Of a stretch of 64,000 bases of DNA, positions 26,894-35,687 are shown in pieces. Under the pieces are notes generated by a model. It saw only the letters and a program-made list of their open reading frames with translations, did not search any database and had not been told where the DNA came from. The DNA lies in the NCBI GenBank assembly GCA_028284005.1, contig JANQSO010000007.1, positions 62,001 to 126,000 of the forward strand, read 5' to 3'. This DNA comes from Flavobacteriaceae bacterium. GTDB taxonomy: Bacteria; Bacteroidota; Bacteroidia; Flavobacteriales; Flavobacteriaceae. The stretch's first letter is position 1. Every line of letters starts with the position of its first letter. The position numbers and the translations under genes were made by a program.

Positions 26894-28924
26894 ATGTCTG
26901 ACGAAAAATTGCCAAAAGAAAAAAGTATCCCCGATGATCAGGAAACAATTGATGATGGCGTAAAAAATGGTTCTGAAGTAATAGAAAATGAAGAAAGTCT
27001 TGCTTCCGAAATTAAAGAAGAAGCAGATATCCCCGCTGAAGAAAATACTTCAGAAGATTCCGTAGATACCAAACCTGAAGAAACAGAAGATTCTACCCCT
27101 GTGGCAGATGAAACTACTGTGGAAAAAAATGAAGAAGAACCGGAGGCTGTAGAAGAGCAGGAAGTAGCATCATCTGATGACAATGAGGAAGAACATACTG
27201 AAGAGGAAGAACAAAAAGATTATCATTCACTTAGTAAAGAAGAATTAATTTCAGAATTCAAAAAACTGCTTAAAAATAAGCCCATTCAGGAAATAAAGAA
27301 TGAGGTCGAAGAAATTAAAACTGAATTTAACGCAAAGTTTGCCGAAGAACTGGAACAACAAAAAGAAGAGTTTCTTGCCAGCGGAGGCAATATTATAGAC
27401 TTCCACTACACCACTCCGCTTAAAAAGGAGTTCAATTCGGTATACTTTGATTACAAAGAAAAACGAAACAATTATTACAAAGATCTAAAGAAAGACCTTC
27501 AGGCTAATCTTAGCAAGCGCCTTGAGTTAATTGAGGAGTTAAAAGGCCTTCTAAATGCAGAAGAGAACATAAATTCTACCTACAAGCACTTTAAAGATAT
27601 ACAGGAACGGTGGCATTTAGCCGGTCCCATACCTCGTGACAAATACAATATCGTCTGGAACACATATCACCACCATGTAGAGAATTTCTATGATTTTTTA
27701 CACCTCAACAGAGAATTTCGCGACCTGGATTTTAAACATAATCTGGAGCAAAAAATCAAAATAATAGGGCGTGCCGAAGAACTTGCACAGGAAGAGGACA
27801 TAAACAAAGCATTTAGAGAATTACAAATGCTTCACAAAATGTGGAAGGAAGAAATTGGCCCTGTAGCAAAAGAATACCGTGAAGAAGTTTGGGAAAAATT
27901 TAGTGCCTCTACAAAAGTTATTCATGATAAGCGCCACGAACTATTAAAAGAACGAGAAAAAGAGTTTGAGGTCAATTACGAAAAGAAAAAGCAGCTTATT
28001 GAAGAAATAAGCCAGGTGTCCGCAAGTACAAACCCAAGTCACCAATCCTGGCAAAATGCCATTAAAAAAGTACAGGAGTTGCGGGATAGTTACTTTGAGG
28101 CCGGAAAAGTGCCACGATCTAAAAATAAAGAGATCTGGGCATCATTTAAGGAAGTTACACGTAATTTCAATCGAGAGAAAAATGAGTTCTATAAGAATCA
28201 GAAAAAGGAACAATACGCAAATCTCGAAAAGAAACTCGAACTAATTAAAATAGCTGAAGAAAATAAAGATAGTAACGATTTTGAAGTTGTTACTCCTTTA
28301 ATGAAAAAAATTCAGAATGATTGGAAAAAGATTGGCCACGTTCCTCGTAAGGACAGTGATAAAATCTGGAAACAATTTAAAAATGCCTGTAACCACTATT
28401 TTAATCAGCTTCACGAGCAAAAAAATGAAGCAAACAAAGAAGAGCTCGCCCATTATGATGCCAAAACACAGTTATTGGACACGATCACCTCTTTAGAACT
28501 AACCGGTGACCATGAAGCCGATCTTAAAGAAATCAAAACACAGATCACTGCCTGGAAAGATATTGGCAAAGTACCTTATAACAAACGTAATATTGAGCGT
28601 AAGTTCAATAAGACCCTGGATACCCTTTTCGGTAAATTGGACCTGGACAAAAAAGAGGTCGAGCTTATTAAATTTGAAAATAAGCTAAGTTCAATGGTAT
28701 CGCAAGAGGATGACAGGAAATTACAGAATGAGCAATTTTTTATCTCTAAAAAGATTGGAGAAATAAAAGATGAGATCAGGCAATTGGAAAATAATCTGGG
28801 CTTCTTCCAAAACTCTAAAAGTGATAACCCACTGGTAAAGGAAGTACACAAAAACATTGCTAAACATAAAGAGCAATTGGAAGTTTGGAAAGCCAAACTT
28901 TCAAAAATCAAATCCCTGCGTTAA
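26894..28924 (+). CDS. DUF349 repeat protein with an acidic N-terminus
   Basis: The ATG at 26894 (MSDEKLPKEK) gives 676 residues; a TTG three codons earlier is less likely. Residues 1 to about 110 are highly acidic and probably disordered. From about 150 the protein is helical with repeated DUF349 units, seen as the recurring W-x4-G-x-(V/I)-P-R pattern (RWHLAGPIPRDKYNIVW, DSYFEAGKVPRSKNKEIW, DWKKIGHVPRKDSDKIW, AWKDIGKVPYNKRNIE). The C-terminal part is a charged coiled coil. Function is unknown; in other bacteria DUF349 proteins have been linked to RNA binding or competence only loosely. Confidence 0.85.
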   Translation: MSDEKLPKEKSIPDDQETIDDGVKNGSEVIENEESLASEIKEEADIPAEENTSEDSVDTKPEETEDSTPVADETTVEKNEEEPEAVEEQEVASSDDNEEEHTEEEEQKDYHSLSKEELISEFKKLLKNKPIQEIKNEVEEIKTEFNAKFAEELEQQKEEFLASGGNIIDFHYTTPLKKEFNSVYFDYKEKRNNYYKDLKKDLQANLSKRLELIEELKGLLNAEENINSTYKHFKDIQERWHLAGPIPRDKYNIVWNTYHHHVENFYDFLHLNREFRDLDFKHNLEQKIKIIGRAEELAQEEDINKAFRELQMLHKMWKEEIGPVAKEYREEVWEKFSASTKVIHDKRHELLKEREKEFEVNYEKKKQLIEEISQVSASTNPSHQSWQNAIKKVQELRDSYFEAGKVPRSKNKEIWASFKEVTRNFNREKNEFYKNQKKEQYANLEKKLELIKIAEENKDSNDFEVVTPLMKKIQNDWKKIGHVPRKDSDKIWKQFKNACNHYFNQLHEQKNEANKEELAHYDAKTQLLDTITSLELTGDHEADLKEIKTQITAWKDIGKVPYNKRNIERKFNKTLDTLFGKLDLDKKEVELIKFENKLSSMVSQEDDRKLQNEQFFISKKIGEIKDEIRQLENNLGFFQNSKSDNPLVKEVHKNIAKHKEQLEVWKAKLSKIKSLR

Positions 28925-28935
28925 AATGCTCGTCT

Positions 28936-29568
28936 ATGGTATCATGTATTCTGTGCCATAGCAGTGAAACAAAAGCTATTGGGGCTTTTCAGGATATTAC
29001 ATATTACCAATGTAGTGATTGCGGGTCTGTCTATAAAGACCCAGGAGTTTTTTTATCTCCTGAAGCAGAGAAGGAACGCTATTTATTACATCAAAACGAT
29101 GTTGGAGATATCCACTATCAAAAATTTGTTTCTCCTATCATAGAAAGCGTTCTTAAACATTTTAATGCTACAAGCACTGGCCTTGACTTTGGTGCGGGAA
29201 CAGGTCCCGTCATTACAAAGCTTCTTTCAGAAAAAGGCTATGATATAAACGTATACGACCCTTTTTTTCACCCAGATAGATCCGTATTAAATAATGAGTA
29301 CGATTTTATTGCTTGTTGTGAAGTCATTGAACATTTTCACGATCCTTTAAAAGAATTTAAATTATTGTACAAGCTTTTGAAGCCGGGTGGAAAATTATTT
29401 TGCATGACCGAATTACTTCCCGAACCGGAAAATTTCGAAGGATGGTACTACAAAAAAGACCCCACGCATGTTATTTTCTATTCTGAAGAAAATCTAAGTT
29501 GGATAAAAAGAAATTGTTCTTTTTCCAAAGTGAGTATTGAAGGCAGGTTGGTTGTTTTTTCGAAGTAA
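28936..29568 (+). CDS. Class I methyltransferase with an N-terminal zinc ribbon
   Basis: The ATG at 28936 gives 210 residues; a TTG upstream would overlap the DUF349 gene. Cys4/Cys7 and Cys26/Cys29 form a zinc-ribbon pair. The methyltransferase domain follows, with motif I GLDFGAGTGPV near residue 80, ACCEVIEHFHDPLKEF near 133 and KLLKPGGKLFCMTE near 151. The CxxC ribbon plus this methyltransferase type is found in sugar or small-molecule modifying enzymes, but the substrate is unknown. It begins 11 bases after the DUF349 gene and is probably read from the same promoter. Confidence 0.85.
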   Translation: MVSCILCHSSETKAIGAFQDITYYQCSDCGSVYKDPGVFLSPEAEKERYLLHQNDVGDIHYQKFVSPIIESVLKHFNATSTGLDFGAGTGPVITKLLSEKGYDINVYDPFFHPDRSVLNNEYDFIACCEVIEHFHDPLKEFKLLYKLLKPGGKLFCMTELLPEPENFEGWYYKKDPTHVIFYSEENLSWIKRNCSFSKVSIEGRLVVFSK

Positions 29569-29574
29569 TTGAAG

Positions 29575-30348
29575 TTATAGCTGTTTCGCCTCTTCCCAAT
29601 AAATATCCATTTCAGCCAAAGTCATTTCTTTCATGGTCTTTCCCAGCTCTTTTGCCTTATTCTCCAAATACCGAAAACGTTTTATAAACTTCTTATTTGT
29701 TCGCTCCAAAGCGTTTTCAGGGTCAACTTTTAAAAAGCGGGCATAGTTTATCATTGAAAAGAGTACATCTCCAAATTCTGCTTCAACCTTTGTTTGATTA
29801 CCTGTTTTTACTTCATGTTGAAGCTCTTCCAGTTCTTCTTTCAGTTTTTCAAAGACCTGCTGTGGTTCTTCCCAGTCAAACCCTACTCCGGCAACTTTAT
29901 CTTGTATCCTATTAGCTTTTACCAGGGCTGGCAACGATTTTGGAACTCCCTCCAAAACGCTTTTCTTACCTTCTTTTAATTTTAGGTTTTCCCAATTTTG
30001 TTTTACTTCCTCTTCATTAGCAACATTGACATCGCCATAAATATGTGGATGACGGGAAACGAGCTTTTCACATATCTCGTTGGCAACATCCGCGATGTCA
30101 AAATCTTTTGTTTCACTCCCAATTTTGGCATAAAAAACAATGTGTAGTAAGAGATCTCCCAATTCATTCTTGACCTCCTGTAGATTATTATCCAGGATAG
30201 CATCTCCTAACTCATACGTTTCTTCAATAGTAAGGTGCCGTAGCGATAGCATGGTTTGCTTTTTATCCCATGGGCACTGCTCTCGCAGTTCCTCCATAAT
30301 GGTAAGCAAGCGGTCAAAAGCTTTTAGTTGGTCTTCTCTGGAATTCAT
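29575..30348 (-). CDS. mazG: Nucleoside triphosphate pyrophosphohydrolase MazG
   Basis: The ATG at 30348 gives 257 residues; a GTG two codons upstream is also possible. Two MazG domains are visible: the first with CPWDKKQTMLSLRHLTIEETYEL and KNELGDLLLHIVFYAKIG, the second with EELEELQHEV and EAEFGDVLFSMINYARFL. The EExxE and ExxD metal motifs are present in both. MazG hydrolyses nucleoside triphosphates to monophosphates, removing damaged nucleotides and, in E. coli, affecting ppGpp levels. It converges on the methyltransferase gene with six bases between the stops. Confidence 0.93.
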   Translation of the reverse strand: MNSREDQLKAFDRLLTIMEELREQCPWDKKQTMLSLRHLTIEETYELGDAILDNNLQEVKNELGDLLLHIVFYAKIGSETKDFDIADVANEICEKLVSRHPHIYGDVNVANEEEVKQNWENLKLKEGKKSVLEGVPKSLPALVKANRIQDKVAGVGFDWEEPQQVFEKLKEELEELQHEVKTGNQTKVEAEFGDVLFSMINYARFLKVDPENALERTNKKFIKRFRYLENKAKELGKTMKEMTLAEMDIYWEEAKQL

Positions 30349-30410
30349 AATCACAAAGCTACTATAAAAGCTTTTCTGAAATAGGGAGAGTTATTAAAAA
30401 GGATTAACAA

Positions 30411-30444
30411 AAACCCGGCGGTTCTTTATTAATCCGGCCGGGTT
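30411..30444 (-). terminator. Terminator of the ruvX-def-DUF5606 transcript
   Basis: On the minus strand AACCCGGCCGG pairs with CCGCCGGGTT (one bulge) around a 12-base loop and is followed by a T run. It lies 24 bases after the DUF5606 stop and separates that unit from mazG. Confidence 0.75.
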
Positions 30445-30467
30445 ATATATTGAAATACTAGCGTTGT

Positions 30468-31019
30468 TTATTTTTTTCTTGCTACCGTGCTTTTCCCGGT
30501 TCCTCCCTTCTTAGCCGAAGAAGCTTTAGGAGCGCTAAACTTGGTATCTGTAGTATTGTGATTCGTTTTTATCTTGTCTTCTCTGGGTTTGGTAAGCCCG
30601 TTCTTTTCTTTCTCCTCTCCTTCTTCCTCAGGTTCGGAGAAATCTGTAATTCCACTTTTTAAAAGTAAATTATACCACTGTACCACTTTTTTTATATCAC
30701 TTGCGTACACACGGTCTTCGTCATAATCCGGAAGTACTCCAAAGAAATATTCTTCCAATTCATCTTTGGAAGACTTATGGCTAATGGCTTCGCCTCCATT
30801 TTCCTTTTCTGCGATCTTACTAAAGACTTCTCTCAACGGGACTTCTTCAGTAAGGGTATAAATAGCAATCTCACTAAGCAAACTCACATTATGGCGTGTA
30901 CTAACACTAATTCTTTTTCCGTCAAGTAATGACTCCGCTAAAAAGCCACTTCTTGTTTGACTTTTTAATTCGTATAAACCGGGTTTTCCGGTAATTGATA
31001 AGATTTTTTCTAAGCTCAT
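30468..31019 (-). CDS. DUF5606 family protein
   Basis: The ATG at 31019 (MSLEKILSITGKPGLYEL) gives 183 residues. The first 140 or so residues form the conserved DUF5606 region, with SGFLAESLLDGKRISVS and EIAIYTLTEEVPLREVF. The C-terminus is basic and rich in Lys, Ser and Gly, which would suit nucleic acid or ribosome contact. Its place directly after def in a ruvX-def-DUF5606 unit is a recurring arrangement in Flavobacteria as far as I recall. No function is established. Confidence 0.85.
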   Translation of the reverse strand: MSLEKILSITGKPGLYELKSQTRSGFLAESLLDGKRISVSTRHNVSLLSEIAIYTLTEEVPLREVFSKIAEKENGGEAISHKSSKDELEEYFFGVLPDYDEDRVYASDIKKVVQWYNLLLKSGITDFSEPEEEGEEKEKNGLTKPREDKIKTNHNTTDTKFSAPKASSAKKGGTGKSTVARKK

Positions 31020-31079
31020 AGATCGGTCCTTTTTTAAGGAGTGCAAATATCTTTTGTTTGGTTTATATTTCCAAAGGTC

Positions 31080-31670
31080 TTACCGTTTCTTTTTTGCCAG
31101 GGGAAAACGCATACGGTAGCTTACATCTATCTTTCCTTTTGAAATATTGGTAAGCTTACCTTTTATTAAACGTTTTTTAATTGGAGATAGTTTATCCGTA
31201 AATAAAATTCCTTCAATATGGTCGTATTCATGTTGAATGATCCTCGCTACGATCCCTTCAAAGGTTTCAGTATGCTTTTTGAAGTTTTCATCATAGAATT
31301 CCATGGTAACCTTAGGCTGGCGGAAAACATCTTCATTAATATCCGGGATACTTAAACAGCCTTCATTGAATGCCCATTCGTCTCCTTCTTCTTCAATTAT
31401 TTGTGCGTTTATAAATACTTTTTTAAACGTGGAAACAAATTTTCGCTCATCTTCAGTAAGGTCTTCATCATCTTCAAAGGGTGTCGCATCTACAATAAAC
31501 AAGCGAATAGGTAATCCAATCTGTGGAGCTGCCAGACCTATACCACGAGCACCATACATGGTTTCAAACATGTTCTCAATAAGCTCATCCAACTTTGGGT
31601 ACTCCTTAGTGATCTCTTTTCCTTCTTTCCGTAATACCGGGTCGCCATAAGCGAAAATTGGTAATATCAT
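31080..31670 (-). CDS. def: Peptide deformylase
   Basis: This 196-residue metalloenzyme removes the formyl group from the N-terminal methionine of new proteins. All three motifs are present: GIGLAAPQIG (43-52), EGCLSIP with Cys105, and QHEYDHIEG with His147, Glu148 and His151. A short insertion (PFEDDEDLTEDERK, about 64-77) is typical of Bacteroidetes deformylases. It begins six bases after ruvX, so the two are cotranscribed. Confidence 0.97.
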   Translation of the reverse strand: MILPIFAYGDPVLRKEGKEITKEYPKLDELIENMFETMYGARGIGLAAPQIGLPIRLFIVDATPFEDDEDLTEDERKFVSTFKKVFINAQIIEEEGDEWAFNEGCLSIPDINEDVFRQPKVTMEFYDENFKKHTETFEGIVARIIQHEYDHIEGILFTDKLSPIKKRLIKGKLTNISKGKIDVSYRMRFPLAKKKR

Positions 31671-31676
31671 ATCAAT

Positions 31677-32087
31677 TTATTTGTTATGAAGATAATCCTG
31701 CAGGATTATCGTTGCACTAATCTCGTCGATCAATGCTTTGTTTTGTCTTTGTTTCTTTTTCAGGCCACTGTCGATCATAGTTTGAAAAGCTATTTTGCTA
31801 GTAAAGCGTTCGTCAACTCTTTGTATGTGAAGTTTTGGAAATAGCTCTGTAAGCTTCACCAAAAACTTCCGGATGTGTTCCTCAACGTCACTGTGTGTAC
31901 CGTCCTTTTGCCTGGGCTCACCCACTAATACCATTTCCACCTCTTCCGAAGCAATATAATCCTTCAGAAAAGGAAGCAGTTTATCGGTTTCTACCGTAGT
32001 CAAACCCGAAGCAATTAATTGCAATTCGTCTGTTACAGCAATACCGGTACGTTTGGTACCGTAATCTATGGCAAGTATGCGTCCCAT
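31677..32087 (-). CDS. ruvX: Holliday junction resolvase-like protein RuvX (YqgF)
   Basis: This 136-residue YqgF-family protein starts with the RNase H-like strand RILAIDYGTKRTGIAV holding the first acidic residue (Asp8). VDERFTSKIA near residue 90 and a late acidic residue in DEISATIIL complete the site. YqgF in E. coli matures the 5' end of 16S rRNA, while the name RuvX reflects predicted resolvase activity. It is the first gene of the ruvX-def-DUF5606 unit and is divergent from dapD. Confidence 0.92.
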   Translation of the reverse strand: MGRILAIDYGTKRTGIAVTDELQLIASGLTTVETDKLLPFLKDYIASEEVEMVLVGEPRQKDGTHSDVEEHIRKFLVKLTELFPKLHIQRVDERFTSKIAFQTMIDSGLKKKQRQNKALIDEISATIILQDYLHNK

Positions 32088-32132
32088 TCAGGGAGCAAAA
32101 ATAATAGTTTACAAAATAGTATACTAAAAATG

Positions 32133-32163
32133 TATGCTTTATTAAAACGTACATTTATCTTTG
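32133..32163 (+). promoter_or_regulatory. Candidate promoter for dapD
   Basis: TATCTTTG at 32156-32163 is a full -7 match, with TATG (three of four bases of TTTG) at 32133-32136, 19 bases upstream. The ATG of dapD follows after 19 bases. Confidence 0.5.
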
Positions 32164-32182
32164 TTAAAATTTATTCTGAAAA

Positions 32183-32998
32183 ATGACCCATTTACAACAA
32201 CTCATTGAAAATGCCTGGGACGATCGGTCCCTTTTACAAAACCCGGAAATTATTGCAGCCATTAGAGAAGTGGTTCGTTTATGTGATGAAGGAGAACTTC
32301 GTTGCGCCCAGCCAACTAACAGTGGATGGCAGGTAAACGAATGGGTTAAGAAAGCGGTGGTCCTGTACTTCCCCATTCAAAAAATGGAAATGATGGAAGT
32401 TGGTATTTTTGAATATCATGATAAAATTCCGTTGAAGCGGGGGTATGAGGCAAAAGGTATTCGGGTAGTTCCTCATGCGGTAGCCCGCCACGGCGCCTAT
32501 ATTTCTAAAGGTGTGATCATGATGCCCAGTTATGTTAATATTGGCGCGTATGTAGATGAGGGTACAATGGTGGACACCTGGGCGACGGTAGGAAGTTGTG
32601 CCCAAATAGGTAAGAATGTCCACTTGAGTGGTGGTGTTGGTATTGGCGGTGTTTTGGAACCCTTACAGGCAGCACCTGTTATTATAGAGGACAATGCTTT
32701 TATTGGGTCCCGGTCTATTGTAGTGGAAGGGGTTCGTGTTGAGGCCGAAGCGGTACTCGGTGCAAATGTGGTATTAACGGCTTCCACCAAGATCATTGAT
32801 GTAACCGGAGATGCCCCAAAAGAAATGAAAGGAATAGTCCCGGCACGTTCGGTAGTGATCCCGGGTAGTTATACCAAACAATTTCCCGCAGGAGAATACC
32901 AGGTCTCATGTGCGTTGATCATTGGACAACGTAAAGAAAGTACTAACAAAAAGACCTCTTTGAACGACGCGCTTCGTGAATATGATGTCGCTGTTTAA
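32183..32998 (+). CDS. dapD: Tetrahydrodipicolinate N-succinyltransferase
   Basis: This 271-residue protein acylates tetrahydrodipicolinate with succinyl-CoA in lysine and meso-diaminopimelate synthesis. The left-handed beta-helix is seen as hexapeptide repeats from about residue 105 to 215 (GVIMMPSYVNIGAYVDEGTM, VGSCAQIGKNVHLSGGVGIGG). The N-terminal helical domain and the RVVPHAVARHGAYI segment are normal for DapD. It supplies the crosslinking residue of peptidoglycan. It has its own promoter, and the GT9 gene follows after eight bases. Confidence 0.96.
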   Translation: MTHLQQLIENAWDDRSLLQNPEIIAAIREVVRLCDEGELRCAQPTNSGWQVNEWVKKAVVLYFPIQKMEMMEVGIFEYHDKIPLKRGYEAKGIRVVPHAVARHGAYISKGVIMMPSYVNIGAYVDEGTMVDTWATVGSCAQIGKNVHLSGGVGIGGVLEPLQAAPVIIEDNAFIGSRSIVVEGVRVEAEAVLGANVVLTASTKIIDVTGDAPKEMKGIVPARSVVIPGSYTKQFPAGEYQVSCALIIGQRKESTNKKTSLNDALREYDVAV

Positions 32999-33006
32999 AA
33001 TTATAT

Positions 33007-34068
33007 ATGAAAATTCTTGTAATACAGCATAAAATGATCGGTGATGTACTTACTACCTCCCTTTTGTTTGAAGTATTACGTGCACAGTTCCCAAAAGCGC
33101 AATTAGATTACCTCATCAACTCAAGCACACAGCCGGTAGTTGAGAACCATCCTTTTATTGATTCCCTGTTATTATTTACACCTGAAATACAAGCCTCCAA
33201 AAAAGAGCTTCGTGCCTTCAGAAAAAAAATAAAGGATGAAGGATACGATACAGTTATTGATGTTTATGCAAAGCTTGGCAGTGCTGTTATTTCAAAGGTT
33301 TCCGGTGCAAAAAAAAGAATTTCATACCGCAAATGGTATACAAAACACAAATATACGCATACCTTTAGGCCAAAGACCGTTTCAGAGCTTGATGAAGGAC
33401 TGGCCATAGAGAACAGGATCATGCTATTAGGGCCCCTTATCGGCAAGACGGATACAATTCCCAGGCCCAAGATCCATCTGAAAAAAGAAGAACTTCAGAA
33501 AGCGCGGGAATTATTGAAAGAACACCAAATAGATCTTGGAAAACCACTTTACATGATCGGGATACTGGGAAGTGCCGAAAATAAAACCTATCCACTGCCC
33601 TATATGTCAAAAGTTTTAGATTTTATCGTATCGGAAACGAACGCCCAATTGCTCTTTAACTACATTCCAAAACAGCAAACTGAAGCCGATATGCTGTATA
33701 CCATGTGTTCAGAAACAACTCAAAAAAACATCTATAAAGACACCTATGGACGTAATCTCCGTGAATTTTTGGCACTTACCAGTCATTGCAATGCTTTAAT
33801 TGGCAACGAAGGAGGGGCTGTGAATATGGCAAAAGCTTTGGACATCCCTACCTTCTCCATTTTTTCAACCTGGATATTAAAAGAGGCCTGGAACAGTTAT
33901 GAGGAATCCGGTAGAAATGCTTCGGTACATTTAAAAGATTTTCACCCGGAACTGTATGCCAAACATCCAAAAAAGTATAAAAAACAAGCTTCTGAAATGT
34001 ACAAACAGTTTGCCCCGGATTTTATCATTCCGGCATTAAGGGAGTTCCTTTCAAGAATTTCAAATTAA
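33007..34068 (+). CDS. Glycosyltransferase family 9 (heptosyltransferase-like)
   Basis: This 353-residue protein has the GT9 signature: KILVIQHKMIGDVLTTSLLFEVLRAQFP at the N-terminus, the inter-domain loop GSAENKTYPLPYMSKVL near residue 191 and the nucleotide-binding GNEGGAVNMAKALDIP near 271. GT9 enzymes add heptose to the lipopolysaccharide inner core from ADP-heptose. It starts the lipopolysaccharide-type cluster and ends tail to tail with the next gene, overlapping it by four bases. The exact sugar is unknown. Confidence 0.9.
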   Translation: MKILVIQHKMIGDVLTTSLLFEVLRAQFPKAQLDYLINSSTQPVVENHPFIDSLLLFTPEIQASKKELRAFRKKIKDEGYDTVIDVYAKLGSAVISKVSGAKKRISYRKWYTKHKYTHTFRPKTVSELDEGLAIENRIMLLGPLIGKTDTIPRPKIHLKKEELQKARELLKEHQIDLGKPLYMIGILGSAENKTYPLPYMSKVLDFIVSETNAQLLFNYIPKQQTEADMLYTMCSETTQKNIYKDTYGRNLREFLALTSHCNALIGNEGGAVNMAKALDIPTFSIFSTWILKEAWNSYEESGRNASVHLKDFHPELYAKHPKKYKKQASEMYKQFAPDFIIPALREFLSRISN

Positions 34069-34886
34069 TCTTTTCGTATTCCAAATTGGGTATATACGGC
34101 TTTTTGCTCCCTGGTTGCTCTTCTAATGGCCGCGTTCTTTTCCTGCATTTCGGGTTTTACATAACCACGCGCATGGTCCAGATGCACGCAAACGATCATA
34201 TAGCGTAGTTGCTTCGATCTTATTCCCAAATTAAACAATCGCTCTCCCAATTCACGGTCCTCGCCGCCATACTGCATGCGCTCATCAAATCCATTCACCT
34301 TTACAATATCTTCTTTCCAACCGGATGAATTATGGCCATTCCAGGAGGCTTTAGTGGGAGTGACCCAATTGAGAAACTTCCCCTTCGCCTCTTTTGAAGT
34401 GAGCTTATTCGTTTTAAATGAAGGTTTTAACCCGTTACTTTTCAACCAATTGACATTGAAACAGTTTCCGTTTTTGATGTCGCCTTCTGAAATTTTTTCT
34501 GAAATAGACATCGGTAATTTAAAATACCCTCCCGATAAAAAATAGCCTTTTTCCCTGTACTGAAGATGCTTTGCCACAAAATCCTTTCGTGGAATACAAT
34601 CTCCGTCACTAAATAACAGATAATCTGTAGAGGAAGCCTCAATTGCCCTATTCAGGATCTTTGTTTTTTGGAAACCATCGTCTTCGTGCCAGACATGCGC
34701 AATTTGTAAGGAAGATCCGTTTTTAAAACGGTCGATCAATTGCTTTGTCTCGCCGGAAGAGCCATCATCGGCTATAATGACTTCAAAATTGGTCTCGGAC
34801 TGACTTTCGTACCCCCATAGTACTTTTTTTAACCATTCCGGCTGATTGTAAGTACTAATGATTACTGAAAGTTTAAGTGTTGCCAT
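34065..34886 (-). CDS. Glycosyltransferase family 2
   Basis: The ATG at 34886 (MATLKLSVII) gives 273 residues; an earlier ATG at 34925 would reach into the promoter region of the next gene. The GT-A fold is clear: SVIISTYNQPEWLKKVLWG, then the DXD-like FSDGDCIPRKDF near residue 98, and the C-terminal galactosyltransferase-like segment GFDERMQYGGEDRELGERL near 213. It probably adds one sugar to the lipopolysaccharide core. It overlaps the GT9 gene by four bases at the stops and is divergent from the next GT2 gene. Confidence 0.9.
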   Translation of the reverse strand: MATLKLSVIISTYNQPEWLKKVLWGYESQSETNFEVIIADDGSSGETKQLIDRFKNGSSLQIAHVWHEDDGFQKTKILNRAIEASSTDYLLFSDGDCIPRKDFVAKHLQYREKGYFLSGGYFKLPMSISEKISEGDIKNGNCFNVNWLKSNGLKPSFKTNKLTSKEAKGKFLNWVTPTKASWNGHNSSGWKEDIVKVNGFDERMQYGGEDRELGERLFNLGIRSKQLRYMIVCVHLDHARGYVKPEMQEKNAAIRRATREQKAVYTQFGIRKD

Positions 34887-34925
34887 TGTGCAAAAATAAC
34901 TATTTTTATGAGCGAAATATAACAC

Positions 34926-35687
34926 ATGCCGAAACTAAGCGCCTTACTTATTGTATACAATGAAATAAAACACCTCCCGGATGTAATAGATACACTTTCC
35001 TTTGCCGATGAAATCATTGCGGTAGATTCTTTTAGTACAGACGGCACCTATGAAGCATTACAGGAAGACAGTCGTGTTCAGGTATTTCAAAAAAAGTTTG
35101 AAGATTATGCCTCTCAGCGTAATTATGCGATATCCAGGGCAACTTATAATTGGATATTATTTTTGGATGCAGATGAACGGATCTCTAATGAGCTTCGTGA
35201 AGAGATCCAAAAAATAATCCGGTCTGCCAACCCAAAAGCTGCCTATTATTTTTACCGAAAGTGCATGTTTAAAGACAAACCTCTTTTATTTAGCGGGTAT
35301 CAGACCGATAAGATATACAGGCTCTTTCAGAAAGACAAAGTACAGTACATACCTTCCAGGTTAGTGCACGAAGACCTGAAAGTAAAAGGCGAAAGTGGTA
35401 TTTTAAAACATAAATTGCTGCACTACTTCTACGAGGATTATAATTCTTATAAAGGCAAGATGGTAGCTTACGGTAAACTGAAAGGAAAAGAACTTTATTT
35501 AAAAGGCGAACGCTATTCGGTATTTAAAAGATATTTGAGGCCCTTCTACAAATTTATAAACCACTACATCATTCGCTTAGGGATCTTAGACGGAAAAAAG
35601 GGATGGATCATTAGTAAATTAAATGCATTAAGTGCTACTGAACGCTATAAGGAACTTAAACGACTACACGCGTCATCTCCAAAATAA
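34926..35687 (+). CDS. Glycosyltransferase family 2, WaaE/KdtX-like
   Basis: This 253-residue protein resembles the KdtX/WaaE group of core glycosyltransferases: SALLIVYNEIKHLPDVIDTLSFADEI, VDSFSTDGTYE near residue 34 and the DXD motif FLDADERIS near 79. The C-terminal HKLLHYFYEDYNSYKGKM region is also typical. In Enterobacteria WaaE adds glucose to heptose I of the core; the sugar here is not known. Only 39 bases separate its ATG from the divergent GT2 gene, so both promoters must lie in that gap or within the genes. Its end overlaps the next gene by 15 bases. Confidence 0.9.
   Translation: MPKLSALLIVYNEIKHLPDVIDTLSFADEIIAVDSFSTDGTYEALQEDSRVQVFQKKFEDYASQRNYAISRATYNWILFLDADERISNELREEIQKIIRSANPKAAYYFYRKCMFKDKPLLFSGYQTDKIYRLFQKDKVQYIPSRLVHEDLKVKGESGILKHKLLHYFYEDYNSYKGKMVAYGKLKGKELYLKGERYSVFKRYLRPFYKFINHYIIRLGILDGKKGWIISKLNALSATERYKELKRLHASSPK

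Noticed and set aside
26938..27183. A serine-rich minus-strand frame
   Set aside because: It is the complement of the acidic GAA/GAT-rich start of the DUF349 gene, which gives Ser/Phe codons by composition.
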